64,000 nt of DNA from Apostichopus japonicus (taxonomy: Eukaryota; Echinodermata; Holothuroidea; Aspidochirotida; Stichopodidae), in the NCBI RefSeq assembly GCF_037975245.1, contig NC_092568.1, positions 37,908,501 to 37,972,500 on the forward strand. The letters run 5' to 3'. Position 1 is the stretch's first letter, and every line of letters begins with the position of its first letter. The position numbers were made by a program, and so were the translations under genes. Below the pieces are notes generated by a model, which worked only from the letters and a program-made list of their open reading frames with translations, had not been told where the DNA came from and ran no database searches. Positions 25,701 to 33,914 of the stretch are shown piece after piece.

Positions 25701-26012
25701 GTTCCCTTTGATGAGTTTTTTTTTGCCTTCCCTTTATCTTCGAAACAGAGGTTGGAAAGAGACAAATTAAGGAAAGCAGCTCGCAAGGCCAAATCTGGCA
25801 AGAATGGGGAAGGCGAGTTTGACGATTTGGTCTCAGCGCTGAGGAACGGTGAAGTATTCGGGGAGGACATGGTGAAGATGAAATTAAAGAAAGGAAAGAA
25901 GATATCACTAAATAGTGGATCTGCAGCTTGGAAGAATGGAGAGGATAGGGAGAGAATGGGACGAACAGCAGTGGTTACATCACAGCCAGGGAGAACCACA
26001 GTGGCAATGTAA
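76..26012 (+). CDS. DAAM1: DAAM-type formin (Dishevelled-associated activator of morphogenesis), 5'-truncated by window edge, 20 exons
   Basis: Formin that nucleates and elongates unbranched actin filaments downstream of Rho and Dishevelled (planar cell polarity), known from the family. Joined exons: 76-211, 854-1051, 2651-2761, 4871-4974, 6331-6397, 7087-7204, 8803-8985, 10309-10376, 16806-16928, 17965-18163, 18714-18850, 18994-19248, 20286-20392, 20811-20899, 21199-21413, 21686-21747, 22748-22808, 23869-24003, 24966-25136, 25749-26012. All junctions keep frame and use GT/AG, giving 933 visible residues. Order by visible residue: GBD/FH3 armadillo region about 1-290, charged coiled coil about 290-370, proline-rich FH1 about 398-441, FH2 about 449-830 ([29 protein letters not shown]), DAD core about 869-884 followed by a basic stretch. 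With about 145 missing N-terminal residues the total nears the usual 1,080. Vertebrates have DAAM1 and DAAM2; an invertebrate would usually have one gene, so the number is tentative. Confidence 0.96.
854..1051 (+). CDS. DAAM1: DAAM exon b (GBD/FH3)
   Basis: Acceptor CCTTCCCTTACAG, donor CAG/GTAATT, phase 0 at both ends. It encodes 66 residues including the highly conserved [18 protein letters not shown] block of the DAAM armadillo repeats. Confidence 0.95.
2651..2761 (+). CDS. DAAM1: DAAM exon c (FH3)
   Basis: Acceptor GTCATTTCAG, donor GAG/GTGAGT. It encodes 37 residues with the family-typical [20 protein letters not shown] and AIMSFINAV stretch. Confidence 0.95.
4871..4974 (+). CDS. DAAM1: DAAM exon d (FH3)
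   Basis: Acceptor TTCACTCTAG, donor ACAG/GTAATG, ending in phase 2. It encodes [20 protein letters not shown] and a following dimerisation-region helix ([15 protein letters not shown]). Confidence 0.95.
6012..6115. repeat. ATT-microsatellite plus TATAGCGC / GCGCTTTACA element
   Basis: An (ATT)n run is followed by TTCCTTATATAGCGC, a short TA run, then AAATGCGCTTTACATGATGA. The combination of a TAT-rich stretch with facing AGCGC/GCGCT motifs is a dispersed repeat type I associate with marine invertebrate genomes. No target duplication was identified, so class and boundaries are uncertain. Confidence 0.5.
6331..6397 (+). CDS. DAAM1: DAAM exon e (FH3)
   Basis: A 67-bp exon between TCTTTCACAG and ATG/GTGAGT. 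It encodes [20 protein letters not shown], the counterpart of the LDFFEMLRNEDE motif in vertebrate DAAM1; the first base completes the Arg codon split with the previous exon. Confidence 0.94.
7087..7204 (+). CDS. DAAM1: DAAM exon f (FH3)
   Basis: Acceptor CTTCGCCGCAG, donor CCGA/GTAAGA. It encodes [19 protein letters not shown] then [19 protein letters not shown], a strong DAAM match. The last base begins a Lys codon completed in the next exon. Confidence 0.95.
8803..8985 (+). CDS. DAAM1: DAAM exon g (end of FH3, start of coiled coil)
   Basis: Acceptor TATTTTTTTCAG, donor CAAG/GTATTT. In the frame set by exon f it reads [20 protein letters not shown] and on to [18 protein letters not shown], the end of FH3 and the beginning of a charged helix. 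Only that frame continues the protein; the other open frame here is a shadow. Confidence 0.94.
9094..9178 (+). other. 85-nt polypyrimidine tract ending in CAG
   Basis: A nearly uninterrupted C/T tract ending CCCTCCCAG, about 110 bp after the exon g donor. It has the form of a very strong 3' splice site but no matching coding exon follows. It could be a cryptic acceptor or simply simple-sequence DNA. Confidence 0.5.
10309..10376 (+). CDS. DAAM1: DAAM exon h (coiled coil)
   Basis: A 68-bp exon between a CACACAG acceptor and an AGG/GTAAGG donor. It encodes [20 protein letters not shown] and two further residues, a heptad-like charged helix before FH1. Assigned by frame continuity and position rather than by conserved motifs. 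Confidence 0.85.
10731..10814 (+). repeat. 12-13-bp minisatellite (TCAGTGCAAGGGN)
   Basis: Six full tandem copies plus a partial copy of TCAGTGCAAGGG with a variable 13th base. It lies about 350 bp into the large intron. The long open frame across it is a by-product of the repeat. Confidence 0.9.
12366..12600 (+). repeat. Purine-rich G/A minisatellite (18-19-bp units)
   Basis: Degenerate tandem units of the type GTGGGGAGAGGGGGGACT on the + strand, almost entirely purine. Many closely spaced G runs make quadruplex or triplex structure plausible. Pro/Ser-rich open frames on the opposite strand here are artefacts of the repeat. Confidence 0.85.
13719..13800. repeat. TA-dinucleotide microsatellite
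   Basis: Long (TA)n run with occasional TG and TTT interruptions inside the large DAAM intron. Confidence 0.9.
16806..16928 (+). CDS. DAAM1: DAAM exon i (coiled coil)
   Basis: Acceptor ATTGTTAACAG, donor ATG/GTAGGT, phase 0 at both ends. It encodes 41 residues rich in Glu, Lys, Gln and Leu ([31 protein letters not shown]), the coiled-coil segment just before FH1. Confidence 0.92.
17123..17664 (+). repeat. Three-copy 180-bp tandem repeat in DAAM intron
   Basis: Copies of a roughly 180-bp unit start near 17123, 17303 and 17480 (shared TTCCAGAGGGGAACTGTGTC or close variants). They carry small substitutions and indels. The array lies between the coiled-coil and FH1 exons and is not derived from either. 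Confidence 0.85.
17965..18163 (+). CDS. DAAM1: DAAM exon j (FH1, polyproline)
   Basis: Acceptor CTTTTCCCTATCAG, donor CCAA/GTGAGT. After a short acidic linker it encodes four runs of 5-7 prolines separated by Gly/Met/Ile, the FH1 domain that recruits profilin-actin. The FH1 is shorter than in vertebrate DAAM1. The last base starts the Met codon of the next exon. Confidence 0.96.
18595..18665. repeat. AT-rich ACATAT microsatellite
   Basis: Imperfect repeats of TTACATATA/ATCACATAT just upstream of the exon k acceptor. No gene content. Confidence 0.6.
18714..18850 (+). CDS. DAAM1: DAAM exon k (FH1/FH2 lasso)
   Basis: Acceptor CCTTCTTTTCTAG, donor AAAG/GTACAA. It encodes the [20 protein letters not shown] and GTVWLDID motifs, the FH2 lasso with its two conserved tryptophans that encircle the partner subunit. 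Confidence 0.97.
18994..19248 (+). CDS. DAAM1: DAAM exon l (FH2)
   Basis: Acceptor TTTCTGTGCAG, donor ACAG/GTCAGT, phase 0. It encodes 85 FH2 residues including [24 protein letters not shown] and SIPKDMLEQ. The last 36 or so bases of this exon and its donor are the seed of the 143-bp array that follows in the intron. Confidence 0.97.
19212..20218 (+). repeat. Seven-copy 143-bp array seeded by the end of DAAM exon l
   Basis: The motif GAACAGRTCAGTCTCTCTAC recurs at 19243, 19386, 19529, 19672, 19815, 19958 and 20100, so the period is 143, 143, 143, 143, 143, 142. The first copy is the real 3' end of exon l with its GT donor; the next six, all intronic, repeat the last 32-36 exon bases and the donor. 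Copy 3 has the donor GT changed to AT; copy 7 has lost one A in the coding-like part. The array fills nearly the whole intron before exon m. Confidence 0.93.
20286..20392 (+). CDS. DAAM1: DAAM exon m (FH2)
   Basis: Acceptor GTTCTTAACAG, donor GCAG/GTGAGT, ending in phase 2. It encodes [17 protein letters not shown] followed by [11 protein letters not shown], standard FH2 knob-region helices. Confidence 0.96.
20811..20899 (+). CDS. DAAM1: DAAM exon n (FH2)
   Basis: Acceptor CTTTTATTGCAG, donor AGAGG/GTAAGT. It encodes [20 protein letters not shown] and MSECKPKVE, including the LYFKKKF motif typical of DAAM FH2 domains. Confidence 0.96.
21199..21413 (+). CDS. DAAM1: DAAM exon o (FH2, GNYMN motif)
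   Basis: Acceptor TTTCACGCCCTCAG, donor GAAG/GTACGT. It encodes 72 FH2 residues with the formin signature [16 protein letters not shown] followed by [13 protein letters not shown]. Its 3' half is duplicated 157 bp downstream. Confidence 0.97.
21471..21596 (+). pseudogene. Partial duplicate of FH2 exon o with splice-site-like flanks
   Basis: Positions 21314-21440 are repeated at 21471-21596, offset 157, with several substitutions. The copied coding stretch 21477-21569 (93 nt) is preceded by a 40-nt pyrimidine-rich tract ending CCCTTCAG and followed by GAG/GTACAT. Read after exon o or after exon n it meets an in-frame stop at once (GGT TAG, or TGA within five codons). It is either a decaying exon copy or a poison exon. 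Confidence 0.85.
21686..21747 (+). CDS. DAAM1: DAAM exon p (FH2)
   Basis: A 62-bp exon between TTTTCTCTTTTCAG and GTCAA/GTAAGT. It encodes [20 protein letters not shown], matching the DAAM LNLNEELRDIPQAAKV region. Its donor is the first unit boundary of the 36-bp array. Confidence 0.95.
21748..22562 (+). repeat. 36-bp array starting at the exon p splice donor (about 22 units)
   Basis: The unit is GTAAGTAGCACACTATATGG plus a tail of the form GTACATGCCCATAGAG, beginning exactly at the true donor of exon p. Three unit variants alternate (ACACTATAT, ACATTGTAT, ACATCATAT), giving a 108-bp higher-order period in the middle. Many units keep a perfect GTAAGT; others have GTAAAT. Most also contain the palindrome TATGGGTA-CA-TACCCATA or close forms. 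The last few units from about 22405 are degenerate. Long minus-strand open frames arise only because 36 is divisible by three. Confidence 0.93.
22748..22808 (+). CDS. DAAM1: DAAM exon q (FH2)
   Basis: A 61-bp exon between CTTTCTTGCAG and AAAT/GTAAGT. It encodes [20 protein letters not shown], matching the FH2 helix that ends in the post domain. Confidence 0.95.
23099..23189. ncRNA. 91-nt near-perfect hairpin (miRNA precursor-like or mini-MITE)
   Basis: Arms 23099-23136 and 23152-23189 pair over 38 positions with two mismatches and two G-U pairs on the + strand reading, leaving a 15-nt loop. Arm ends are GCTTCAAAGCACTC and GTGCTTTGAAGC. It lies in the DAAM intron before exon r. Size and shape fit a pre-miRNA, but the near-perfect pairing also fits a very short inverted-repeat transposon. 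There is no expression evidence, so the RNA call is tentative. Confidence 0.4.
23341..23674 (+). repeat. Six-copy 56-bp minisatellite
   Basis: GTATTCATTTCCTATTATG recurs (one variant) at 23343, 23399, 23455, 23511, 23567 and 23623, an exact 56-bp period with very few substitutions, indicating recent expansion or homogenisation. Each unit ends in AAGACAGTGTAACACCT. Located in the intron before exon r. Confidence 0.93.
23869..24003 (+). CDS. DAAM1: DAAM exon r (FH2)
   Basis: Acceptor CTATTTCCAAATAG, donor AAGG/GTGAGT. It encodes 45 residues including [20 protein letters not shown] and the following NKLNDLL helix, as in DAAM1. Confidence 0.95.
24966..25136 (+). CDS. DAAM1: DAAM exon s (FH2 end and basic tail)
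   Basis: Acceptor TTTTTTATCTTGCAG, donor TGAG/GTAAGC. It encodes [20 protein letters not shown] and the [16 protein letters not shown] helix that leads to the autoregulatory tail. Confidence 0.96.
25749..26012 (+). CDS. DAAM1: DAAM last coding exon (DAD and stop)
   Basis: Acceptor ATCTTCGAAACAG; open to the TAA at 26010-26012, giving 87 residues. [16 protein letters not shown] is the DAD core that binds the N-terminal regulatory region to hold the formin inactive, followed by the basic KMKLKKGKK stretch. The tail ends TTVAM, which fits a class II PDZ ligand pattern only loosely. The last 43 or so coding bases are repeated 11 more times downstream. Confidence 0.96.
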   Translation, partial: RLERDKLRKAARKAKSGKNGEGEFDDLVSALRNGEVFGEDMVKMKLKKGKKISLNSGSAAWKNGEDRERMGRTAVVTSQPGRTTVAM

Positions 26013-27215
26013 AAGGTACAAGATACAACGACACTGGGGTATCATGCTTAGTTTAAATATCATTTGTAAAGAGCAGTGGTGATATCACAGCCAGGGAGAA
26101 CCACAGTGGCAATGTAAAAGGTACAAGTTACAACGATACTCGGGTATCATGCTTAGTTTAAATATAATTTGTAAAGAGCAGCGGTGACATCACAGCCAGG
26201 GAGAACCACAGTGGCAATGTAAAAGGCACAAGATACAACGATTCTCGGGTATCATGCTTAGTTTAAATATAATTTATAAAAAGCAGTGGTGACATCACAG
26301 CCAGGGAGAACCATAGTGGCAATGTTAAAGGTACGAGATACAACGATACTCGGGTATCATGCTTAGTTTTAATATAATATTAAAAAAAGCAGTGGTGTCA
26401 TCACAGCCAGGGAGAACCACAGTGGCAATGTAAAAGGTACAAGATACAACGGCACTCTGGTATCATGCTTAGTTTAAATATAATATGAAAAAAAGCAGTG
26501 GTGACATCACAGCCAGGGAGAACCACAGTGGCAATTTAAATAGTACAAGATACAACGACACTCTGGTATCATGCGTAGTTTAAATATAATATGAAAAAAA
26601 GCAGTGGTGACATCACAGCCAGGGAGAACCACAGTGGCAATGTAAAAGGTACAAGATACAATGACACTCTGGTATCATGCTTAGTTTAAATATAACATGA
26701 AAAAAAGCAGTGGTGACATCACAGCCAGGGAGAACCACAGTGGCAATGTGAAAGGTACAAGATACAACGATACTCGGGTATCATGCTTAGTTTAAATATA
26801 ATATGAAAAAAAAAAAACAGTGGTAACATCACAGCCAGGGAGAACCACAGTGGCAATGTAAAAGGTACAAGATACAATGATACTCGGGTATCATGCTTAG
26901 TTTAAATAGAATTTGTAAAGAGCAGTGGTAACATCACAGCCAGGGAGAACCACAGTGGCAATGTAAAAGGTACAAGATACAACGACACTTGGGTATCATA
27001 CTTAGTTTAAATATAATTTGTTAAAAGCAGTGGTGACATCACAGCCAGGGAGAACCACAGTGGCAATGTAAAAGGTACAAGATACAACGACACTCGGGTA
27101 TCATGCTTAGTTTAAATATAATTTGTTAAAAGCAGTGGTGACATCACAGCCAGGGAGAACCACAGTGGCAATGTAAAAGGTACAAGATACAATGACACAC
27201 AGGGATTATGCACAG
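25970..27215 (+). repeat. Twelve-copy 105-bp array repeating the DAAM C-terminal coding end
   Basis: The core TCACAGCCAGGGAGAACC occurs 12 times with CCAGGG starting at 25986, 26091, 26196, 26301, 26407, 26513, 26619, 26725, 26835, 26940, 27045 and 27150, so the period is 105-106 bp (one of 110). The first copy is coding ([13 protein letters not shown] and the stop); the other eleven lie 3' of the stop and most retain the same codons and stop. The rest of the unit is the sequence just after the stop. If the polyadenylation site lies downstream, the array is in the 3' UTR. Confidence 0.94.
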
Positions 27216-30200
27216 TTTAAATATAATTTTTAATATTTGCCAAGGAAATCTTTGGCTTACTACTGTTTATTGGTAAACAATGGATTGTCTATAGATCACA
27301 TGAGGTCAATTAATAGTATAATCTGCAGACATGTTTTAAGGGATTGTTGTGGTTGTTTCCACAGTCTTGACTGGTGAATTGGTGTATGTACAAAGTAAAG
27401 AGGATATTTTGTATATAAACCTCCTTGGTTTGATGACAGTCAAATAATGTATGCTTTAGCCCTAACAGATCTAGCTAATAGAGCTAGCCATATGCAATAG
27501 AGAGAACCTAAAACCTCACTCTATCTAGATTGAGTAATATGCAGGGTGGGAGAGTAGGTTGCTCAAGCTTAAGACCTGAAGGGCATGTGTTACCCATCAG
27601 TGCAAGATTTCTTAACCGTTACTGTATCCTTCGGATGCCAGATTGAATATTTCTGTGGGTAGGATTTAACCCGGCACAGGCAGTCTATTGAGAGCTAGTG
27701 ATATGTAGCGTATCCTAACAGCGAAAGAATCTCCTATGGCTCGAATCGTAGTAAATATTACCCTGTAGAAAAAGGTGAGATGGTTTTAAGTGTGAGTAAT
27801 TTGATTAGTTCTTGCATCTATCATCTCAACAGGTTTGCTGACTAGTGAATGGTGAATCACAGAGAGAGACAGAGAGAGAGAGTGAATTTGATGAGCTCTG
27901 CTGCTTGCATCGCAGGAGGTCGATCAACTCATGGGACGATGATCAGGGGCGACATCTTTAACATTTTCAAAGTGTCCGATTGGTCAACCGGGTCCTGCTG
28001 TATGGATCAGAAATACATGTGTGGTAATCTACTTTAACCTGCTGTTGTACGTTATCAATGGATTCCAGTAGCGACACTCATCAGAAAAAAACTGTAAGAT
28101 TAACAGCAAGTTAATCAGCCAGCAGTGATTATTATTTTCTTCTTAAAAATGTGAACATGGTAAAAGACAAGTTTTGCTGTACTTGAAGGTCTGTATGTTA
28201 TGTCATTTACTTTTTCAGGCTCAATAGGGTTAGTTCAGTTATAAAGTACGGTTTTTGACCAATAGTGGAAGTGGCCTTGCTTTTACTTGTGTGTCTGTTG
28301 TGGGGCTTCATTCATCTGTTTATATTTGCTTTGCTAAAGCCTATGTCCTATGGTTAGAGCATGAGAATAGTTCATAATTCAATTTGTACTGATGAGCAAG
28401 AGTTTAGCTACAAAATGCACAAGGCAGATGGTTTTTTTGATGGCTGACGGGAGAATATCTGTGAATTATTGTGAATTGACTGCTTGTTCTTCATTATAGT
28501 TGAATTTAACCTGGCATGAAGAAATGCTCCTAATATCAAAATGATATTGAGTTGCAAACCAGTTTTTGCTGTAGAATGCAACTGGCTGACATTTGTCGCT
28601 AAATTATCGCCGAACTGCAATTCTCACAATCCGGTTGTATCACATATCTGCACTGCCCTCTGCCTGTATATACAGTAGTACTTCACTGCCTTTACATAAC
28701 AAACACTGTCTAGCGTCATGTAGTATTTTTTTAATGTTAATCGTTTATGCAGTAGTCTCTGATTTTCTATTTGCAATGTTTATTAAAGCAAAATCAGATT
28801 AAAACTGCCCCTTTGGGAGCATATAGAGCTAGCCATGCATTTGTAACTTCCATTTCTTAAATGTACAATCACTATTCAATTGCTTAGCATCACAACATGT
28901 ACTCAGGAATTAATCTGGAAAGCATGTATGGAATTTAAAATTCTATGAAATGAGTTACAAAGATGATTTGTAGAGAGAAGTTCCGATAGTTATTACCCTA
29001 CTTTAGTGACATGATTACAAGCACTCTTCAGAGACCAAATTGTTATGGAAGATAAACCTGTCTATACAAAACCTAAAGACTACACCAACATTTGAAGAGC
29101 ATTGTAACGAATCAATTCATTTTCTTGATTAAGTTAGAAGTATTTTGAACAATTTTCTGGACTCGTTGACTCCAGTTACTGTGTGACGAGAATCTTAACT
29201 TTTTAAGCCAGTTCTTTGTTGAATATCAACAGATGTCACATATTAAGCGATATCTTTTTTTCTTATCAGGTTTTATAGCACTCTCGTCCATTAAGACTAG
29301 GCTTTCATATCCTAACATATTACTTTAGCAGGCTGCTCTATAGACAGCTCAAAGAATAACGTTGACGGTTTTGTATGTTTTCAGAGAGATGATTACCTCT
29401 CCGGCTTACATTATTTATTGACAATAGGCATTGCAACGAAAGATGGTTAGCTTACACCTCATATTAAACAAAGCTCCTTGTGTTATTTTGCCAGGTGCTT
29501 ATACCTTATAGATGATTGAATATCATTCCTTCTTCCCTTTTCCTATCAAAATGGCTTGTACAGACTTTCTATATCGTGTTAACCCTTACAATTAAGTCAA
29601 GTAAAGTTTGCCTTAGTTTCTGCATTCTCAATCCTTTTGGTAATATTTACAGTAGGAGATCAAGGGTGTGAGGATGGGGAGAGAGATAAACATCCCCCTC
29701 TCTCAACCTCACACAAAAGCATTTATTAGCACAACCTTGCATTGAGACCTAATTATATACCTCATTTATAGTCTAAATTTGTCTCAGAAGGCACCACTTG
29801 ACATGTTATTTTTTCTTCTGGGGAGGACCCTCACCCCCCCCCCCCCCTCTACATGGGAGTTGTCTACAACGACCCCAGTGTCAAACTCCCTCCTTAAATA
29901 GAGGCCTGGATCTACCCTTGTTATTTTGTGAGCCTAGCTGTGTGGTCATAGACTTGATAACAATCCTTGGGCTTTGCTACATACTGTTTCATTCAAATAA
30001 AATCACAAGTGAGATACTTTCACCATTATTCCTCACAACTTAAAGCTCTAACAAAGGCTGCTTTAACAAACCCTTCAAATTTTCTTGTCAGTTGTATTGT
30101 TAACTTGCTCAATGGAGCAAATGAAGTGCTTTGTAAAGACTGAATAGTAAAACAATCTAGCATTTAGGGTTCCGACCCAACAAACTGCTTAATTGAAGAT

Positions 30201-31335
30201 ATATTTGTTAGGTAGTTCATACATTAACGTGTCACTTTTTCTCTCGGAAATATTGGTAGCTGTCTTTGTCTAGAGCAAGTCTAGTTGTGTATTGAAATTC
30301 GGTGTTAGTGCTAGTAGCAAAAATCACTCATAAAATATCAACAACTTTAAGAAGGCACAAACCACTCATGGAAAATCAAGAACTTTAAGAAGTATATGAG
30401 GCATGTTGAGTTACTGCACTAAGAATATTCATTAAAATGATTGATCTGTCCATCAAAGGTTTGATCCCAAAACTTACTGATGTCATTATTTGTAAGTAAT
30501 GAAGTGATCAATTTCAGACAAGTATCTTGGGAGGGGGGGGCGGGGTTAAATGCATTAGAAATGGAAAAAAAATGAAAAAAATAGTAATTAAAAATAAGTA
30601 AGAATGTGCTGCAGTTGTGCCTGAAAATTATAAAGTGAAGTTATAAATCTAACCAAAGAAAAATCTGTCAAATGTTGCTTTAATATAGGCTGCAAAAAGT
30701 TAACCAATAATTGTTCAGTCTTAAAGAGAGACATGTTTGCAGAGGTTAAATGTTTGAGCCATTTAAGAGTTTCATCATTGAAACTGCCACAGGATCTAAA
30801 AGTACAAAAAAAATGAATCCATAATTTCTTCACATAATCACAAGAGTGAGTATTGTAGGAGTAACCCTTTGTGTGAGCAGTGGTAGGTGTGATTTTGTTT
30901 AAGTGTGTCTTAAGCAGGAGTCTAGGTTGGATTCAGCTTTTTCAGTCCTGATAAGTAGTAAACAACACGGTGGACAGCATTAAACAACAAGATGGACAGT
31001 ATAAAACGAACATATTTTGTATTCCAGTCACAGTATGTCTGCGTAATGTAAGAACAAACAGAATAAACAAAAATTGAGAAAGTCTGTAAAACCAGTGTAA
31101 CAAATTACTGAATGCTTAGTTGAGAACTTGGGAAGTCATGTTAATGTTCTGTAGTGATAATTGTTTAGGCCTATGAGAGAATTCCAAAAATTTGATTGAT
31201 TTTTTTTTGGTGGAAAAATAAAAAACAAATTTTTTTACCATTTTTTTAATGACAAAAAAAATTGTCATTTCATATGAAACCTGGAGTCCTGCTTGAGATA
31301 GTTTTGTCCTTATTTTGAATTTGAGATTTTGAGTT
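27216..31335. other. DAAM 3' flank / intergenic, no gene recognised
   Basis: AT-rich non-coding sequence. It may include the rest of the DAAM 3' UTR; AATAAA-type signals occur (for example near 29997 and 31062) but I cannot tell which is used. Short open frames show no recognisable family or coding character. Confidence 0.55.
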
Positions 31336-31339
31336 AAAA

Positions 31340-31650
31340 CCCACAAAAAGGTTTTCCGATATTGAGGTTGTGAATTTGTGAAATTAGGATTAAAACAACC
31401 AAAGTTATCTGGAATCGTAGTTTCTTAATTTGAGGTAAATTTGGGTTTAAGCTCACGAAAAGTTTTCCTATATAGAAATTGTGATTTGGAGATACTTGGT
31501 TTAAACGACTAAAAGTTGTCTGGTATCGTAGTTGTTAATTTAAGATATTTTGGTTTAAACCAACAAAGGTTTATCCGATATCATTTTTGTTTATTGGAGA
31601 TATTTGGGATTAAACACCCCAAACTTATCTGATATTGATTGTATATGAGA
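31340..31650 (+). repeat. Diverged roughly 55-bp tandem repeat
   Basis: About six decayed copies of a unit containing AAAGTTWTCYGRTATYGTAG-like and TTTAAACNACNAAA-like stretches, spaced roughly 52-58 bp. Divergence between copies suggests an old satellite fragment. Boundaries are approximate. Confidence 0.55.
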
Positions 31651-32157
31651 TAAGTTTTCAGATAAAGAGAGAGTGCTGTATCTGCAATTATTTATACCGG
31701 TGTCTGGTGCAAGGAAAAGAGAATTTCCTGTTTATAAGTTATGTTTTTATATATTTGTTGTATATTCCTTGTAATGTTTCACCACTGCCTAAGAATTTAG
31801 AGTTTTATGGAATTGACTCTTCCTCCCTTTTTTTATGCATTTTGTAAAAAGAGAAATACACTTGTCTGTACAATTGCTTTTTTCTTCCATGTATTCAGCT
31901 CATTTAAAGTTGCATTTAACTCCCATCATAGAATATTATTTATTGTCTAATTAAAAAGGAAAAAAAAAGGCCCTGTCATAATGTGAAATTGTTTGTGAGA
32001 TATATATGACTCAATCGAATCAGTTTTCAGTGGAAAAGTTTGCTAAAGTTGGTGGACAATTTTGCTGGTTTCTCTACTTTGATTGTATCAAAGAGGAAGG
32101 GATAATGCTGGCTGATATGAGTCTCTGTTCTTGATATGTGTGCACAGTTGTATAATC

Positions 32158-32225
32158 AAAGTTGGTGGGGTGAGGGGTGGGGAAGGGGAGGGGTGGGGGA
32201 AGGGTGTGGGAAGGGGTGGGGATGA
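32158..32225 (+). other. G-rich tract with quadruplex potential
   Basis: A dense series of GGGG runs separated by one to four bases (GTGGGGTGAGGGGTGGGG and onward) on the + strand. It meets the usual four-run quadruplex pattern several times over. In intergenic DNA with no nearby promoter that I can identify. Confidence 0.6.
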
Positions 32226-33914
32226 TGTAGGTGGCTGAGAAAGATAAAGTGGTACTCCCTTAATTGAAAAAAATGTATTCTGGTCAATAATTCAATTTCA
32301 ATAAATCTAAGCTGTACAGGATTGTGGGAACACAAAGGAACTTAAATTTTCCTGAGAATAAGAAAAGATCTGTTTGTCACCTTAAGTTTGTCAATATTAA
32401 GAGTTGAATGGGGGATGTCATTAATGGTGGGAAATGGAGTAACATTTGTTGAATGTGCTTTTGATGTAAGTAAAGCCTCCATAGAGGAGGGAAATGGACC
32501 ATAAGCAGTCTGGGATTTATGTCCAATACCATGTTGGTCAGTATCACCATACTTCATTTCAATAGGTGATGTTCCTACAAACGAGTTATTGGCTGAAGTT
32601 AGCTGGTTGTCTTTTAAATAAAGATTCAAATATAGTTACCTAAATTCATGTTTCACTAATACCATCGCCAATACTCCTGAGGGGGTACAACAGTATCTCT
32701 ATAGTATATCTAACGCACAAAAGTGACAGAATTGTGAAGCTCATGGCTTTGTTTAAGAAACTCACTGTAAATTTAACTGTTTATATGTGGGCATTAAATG
32801 ATTTCATTTTTCCCTATCCTCTCAGAGGCTGTTATATTTCAATATTTGGAAGCGACAGTCCAATTTAATTGGGTCACTGCATACTAATGAAGCTCCAGTG
32901 GTTTTCCAATAGAGTTTATTAAAGAGGTCTATCATACCAATATACAAAGGTATACTATAATACCATAATACAAAAGGTTTACCATAGCACATTGAGGCTA
33001 TGCCCACTTATATCTGTTTTTTTTTTAAGTATCTTCTCCAATAGGAACATGTTAAATTTGTGAGGAACAGTTAAAAAAGTGGTTATTATATTATTTTCAT
33101 ATCATCACCGCTTTGATATTTTATCCTGAATCGTTTGTAAATTGGCATTTCCTCTTCTTAGAATGTTTTGTACGCAGTGGCTTTTCTTGATTAACAGAAA
33201 GAAAAAAAAAGTTGATAATTGTAAACTTAAATATGTACAAGGGGGAAAAATGTTAAAAATTTGTGTTAAATTTTTCTGCAATATGTTTTTAAAGTTAAGT
33301 ACTGAAGGTATTCCTCGTCTTGTTAATATACTCGTTACACACAAGCGTTAATATTAAAAATATGAAAAGTGCTAAAATATTTCCTTCAGGTGTGGTACTT
33401 TTTTTTGTGTTTCTTTGGTTTATTCTAGGGATCATTGTCTGAGGTTTAGTTTCCTTGACAGAACTTGATGAAAGAAGCAACCACTTTTTTAAGTTGCTCA
33501 AACCCAATTTTTCCCCCCAAGAAAAAGAAAAAATTGATATCTCTATCACAACCTTAATCATGCTGGGGTGGGGGATTCTTTGAAGGGTACAGGATGATAC
33601 CCAGCCATCATGATTGGTCTGATGTGATAGAGATGATTGTCAAGCACAACTTCCTCAAAATTAGTAATTTAGGTTACCACAGATTTAATCTCACCTAACA
33701 TTCATAAGAGTTTGATTAAAATGAAGCGTAATTAATGTTACTCAATTTATTAAAACAAAGATTGAAAAGTTCATTGAACATGCCTGACATCATTAATTTC
33801 AAACAAGATTGTAAATTTTAGTCATCAAAACTGTCAGAGCTTCACCCACCAAAATAAATTCAGTAACATTTCTGTGACTTCCCAGGGTGTGGTGTCTGTT
33901 ACTGCAGAAATCCT

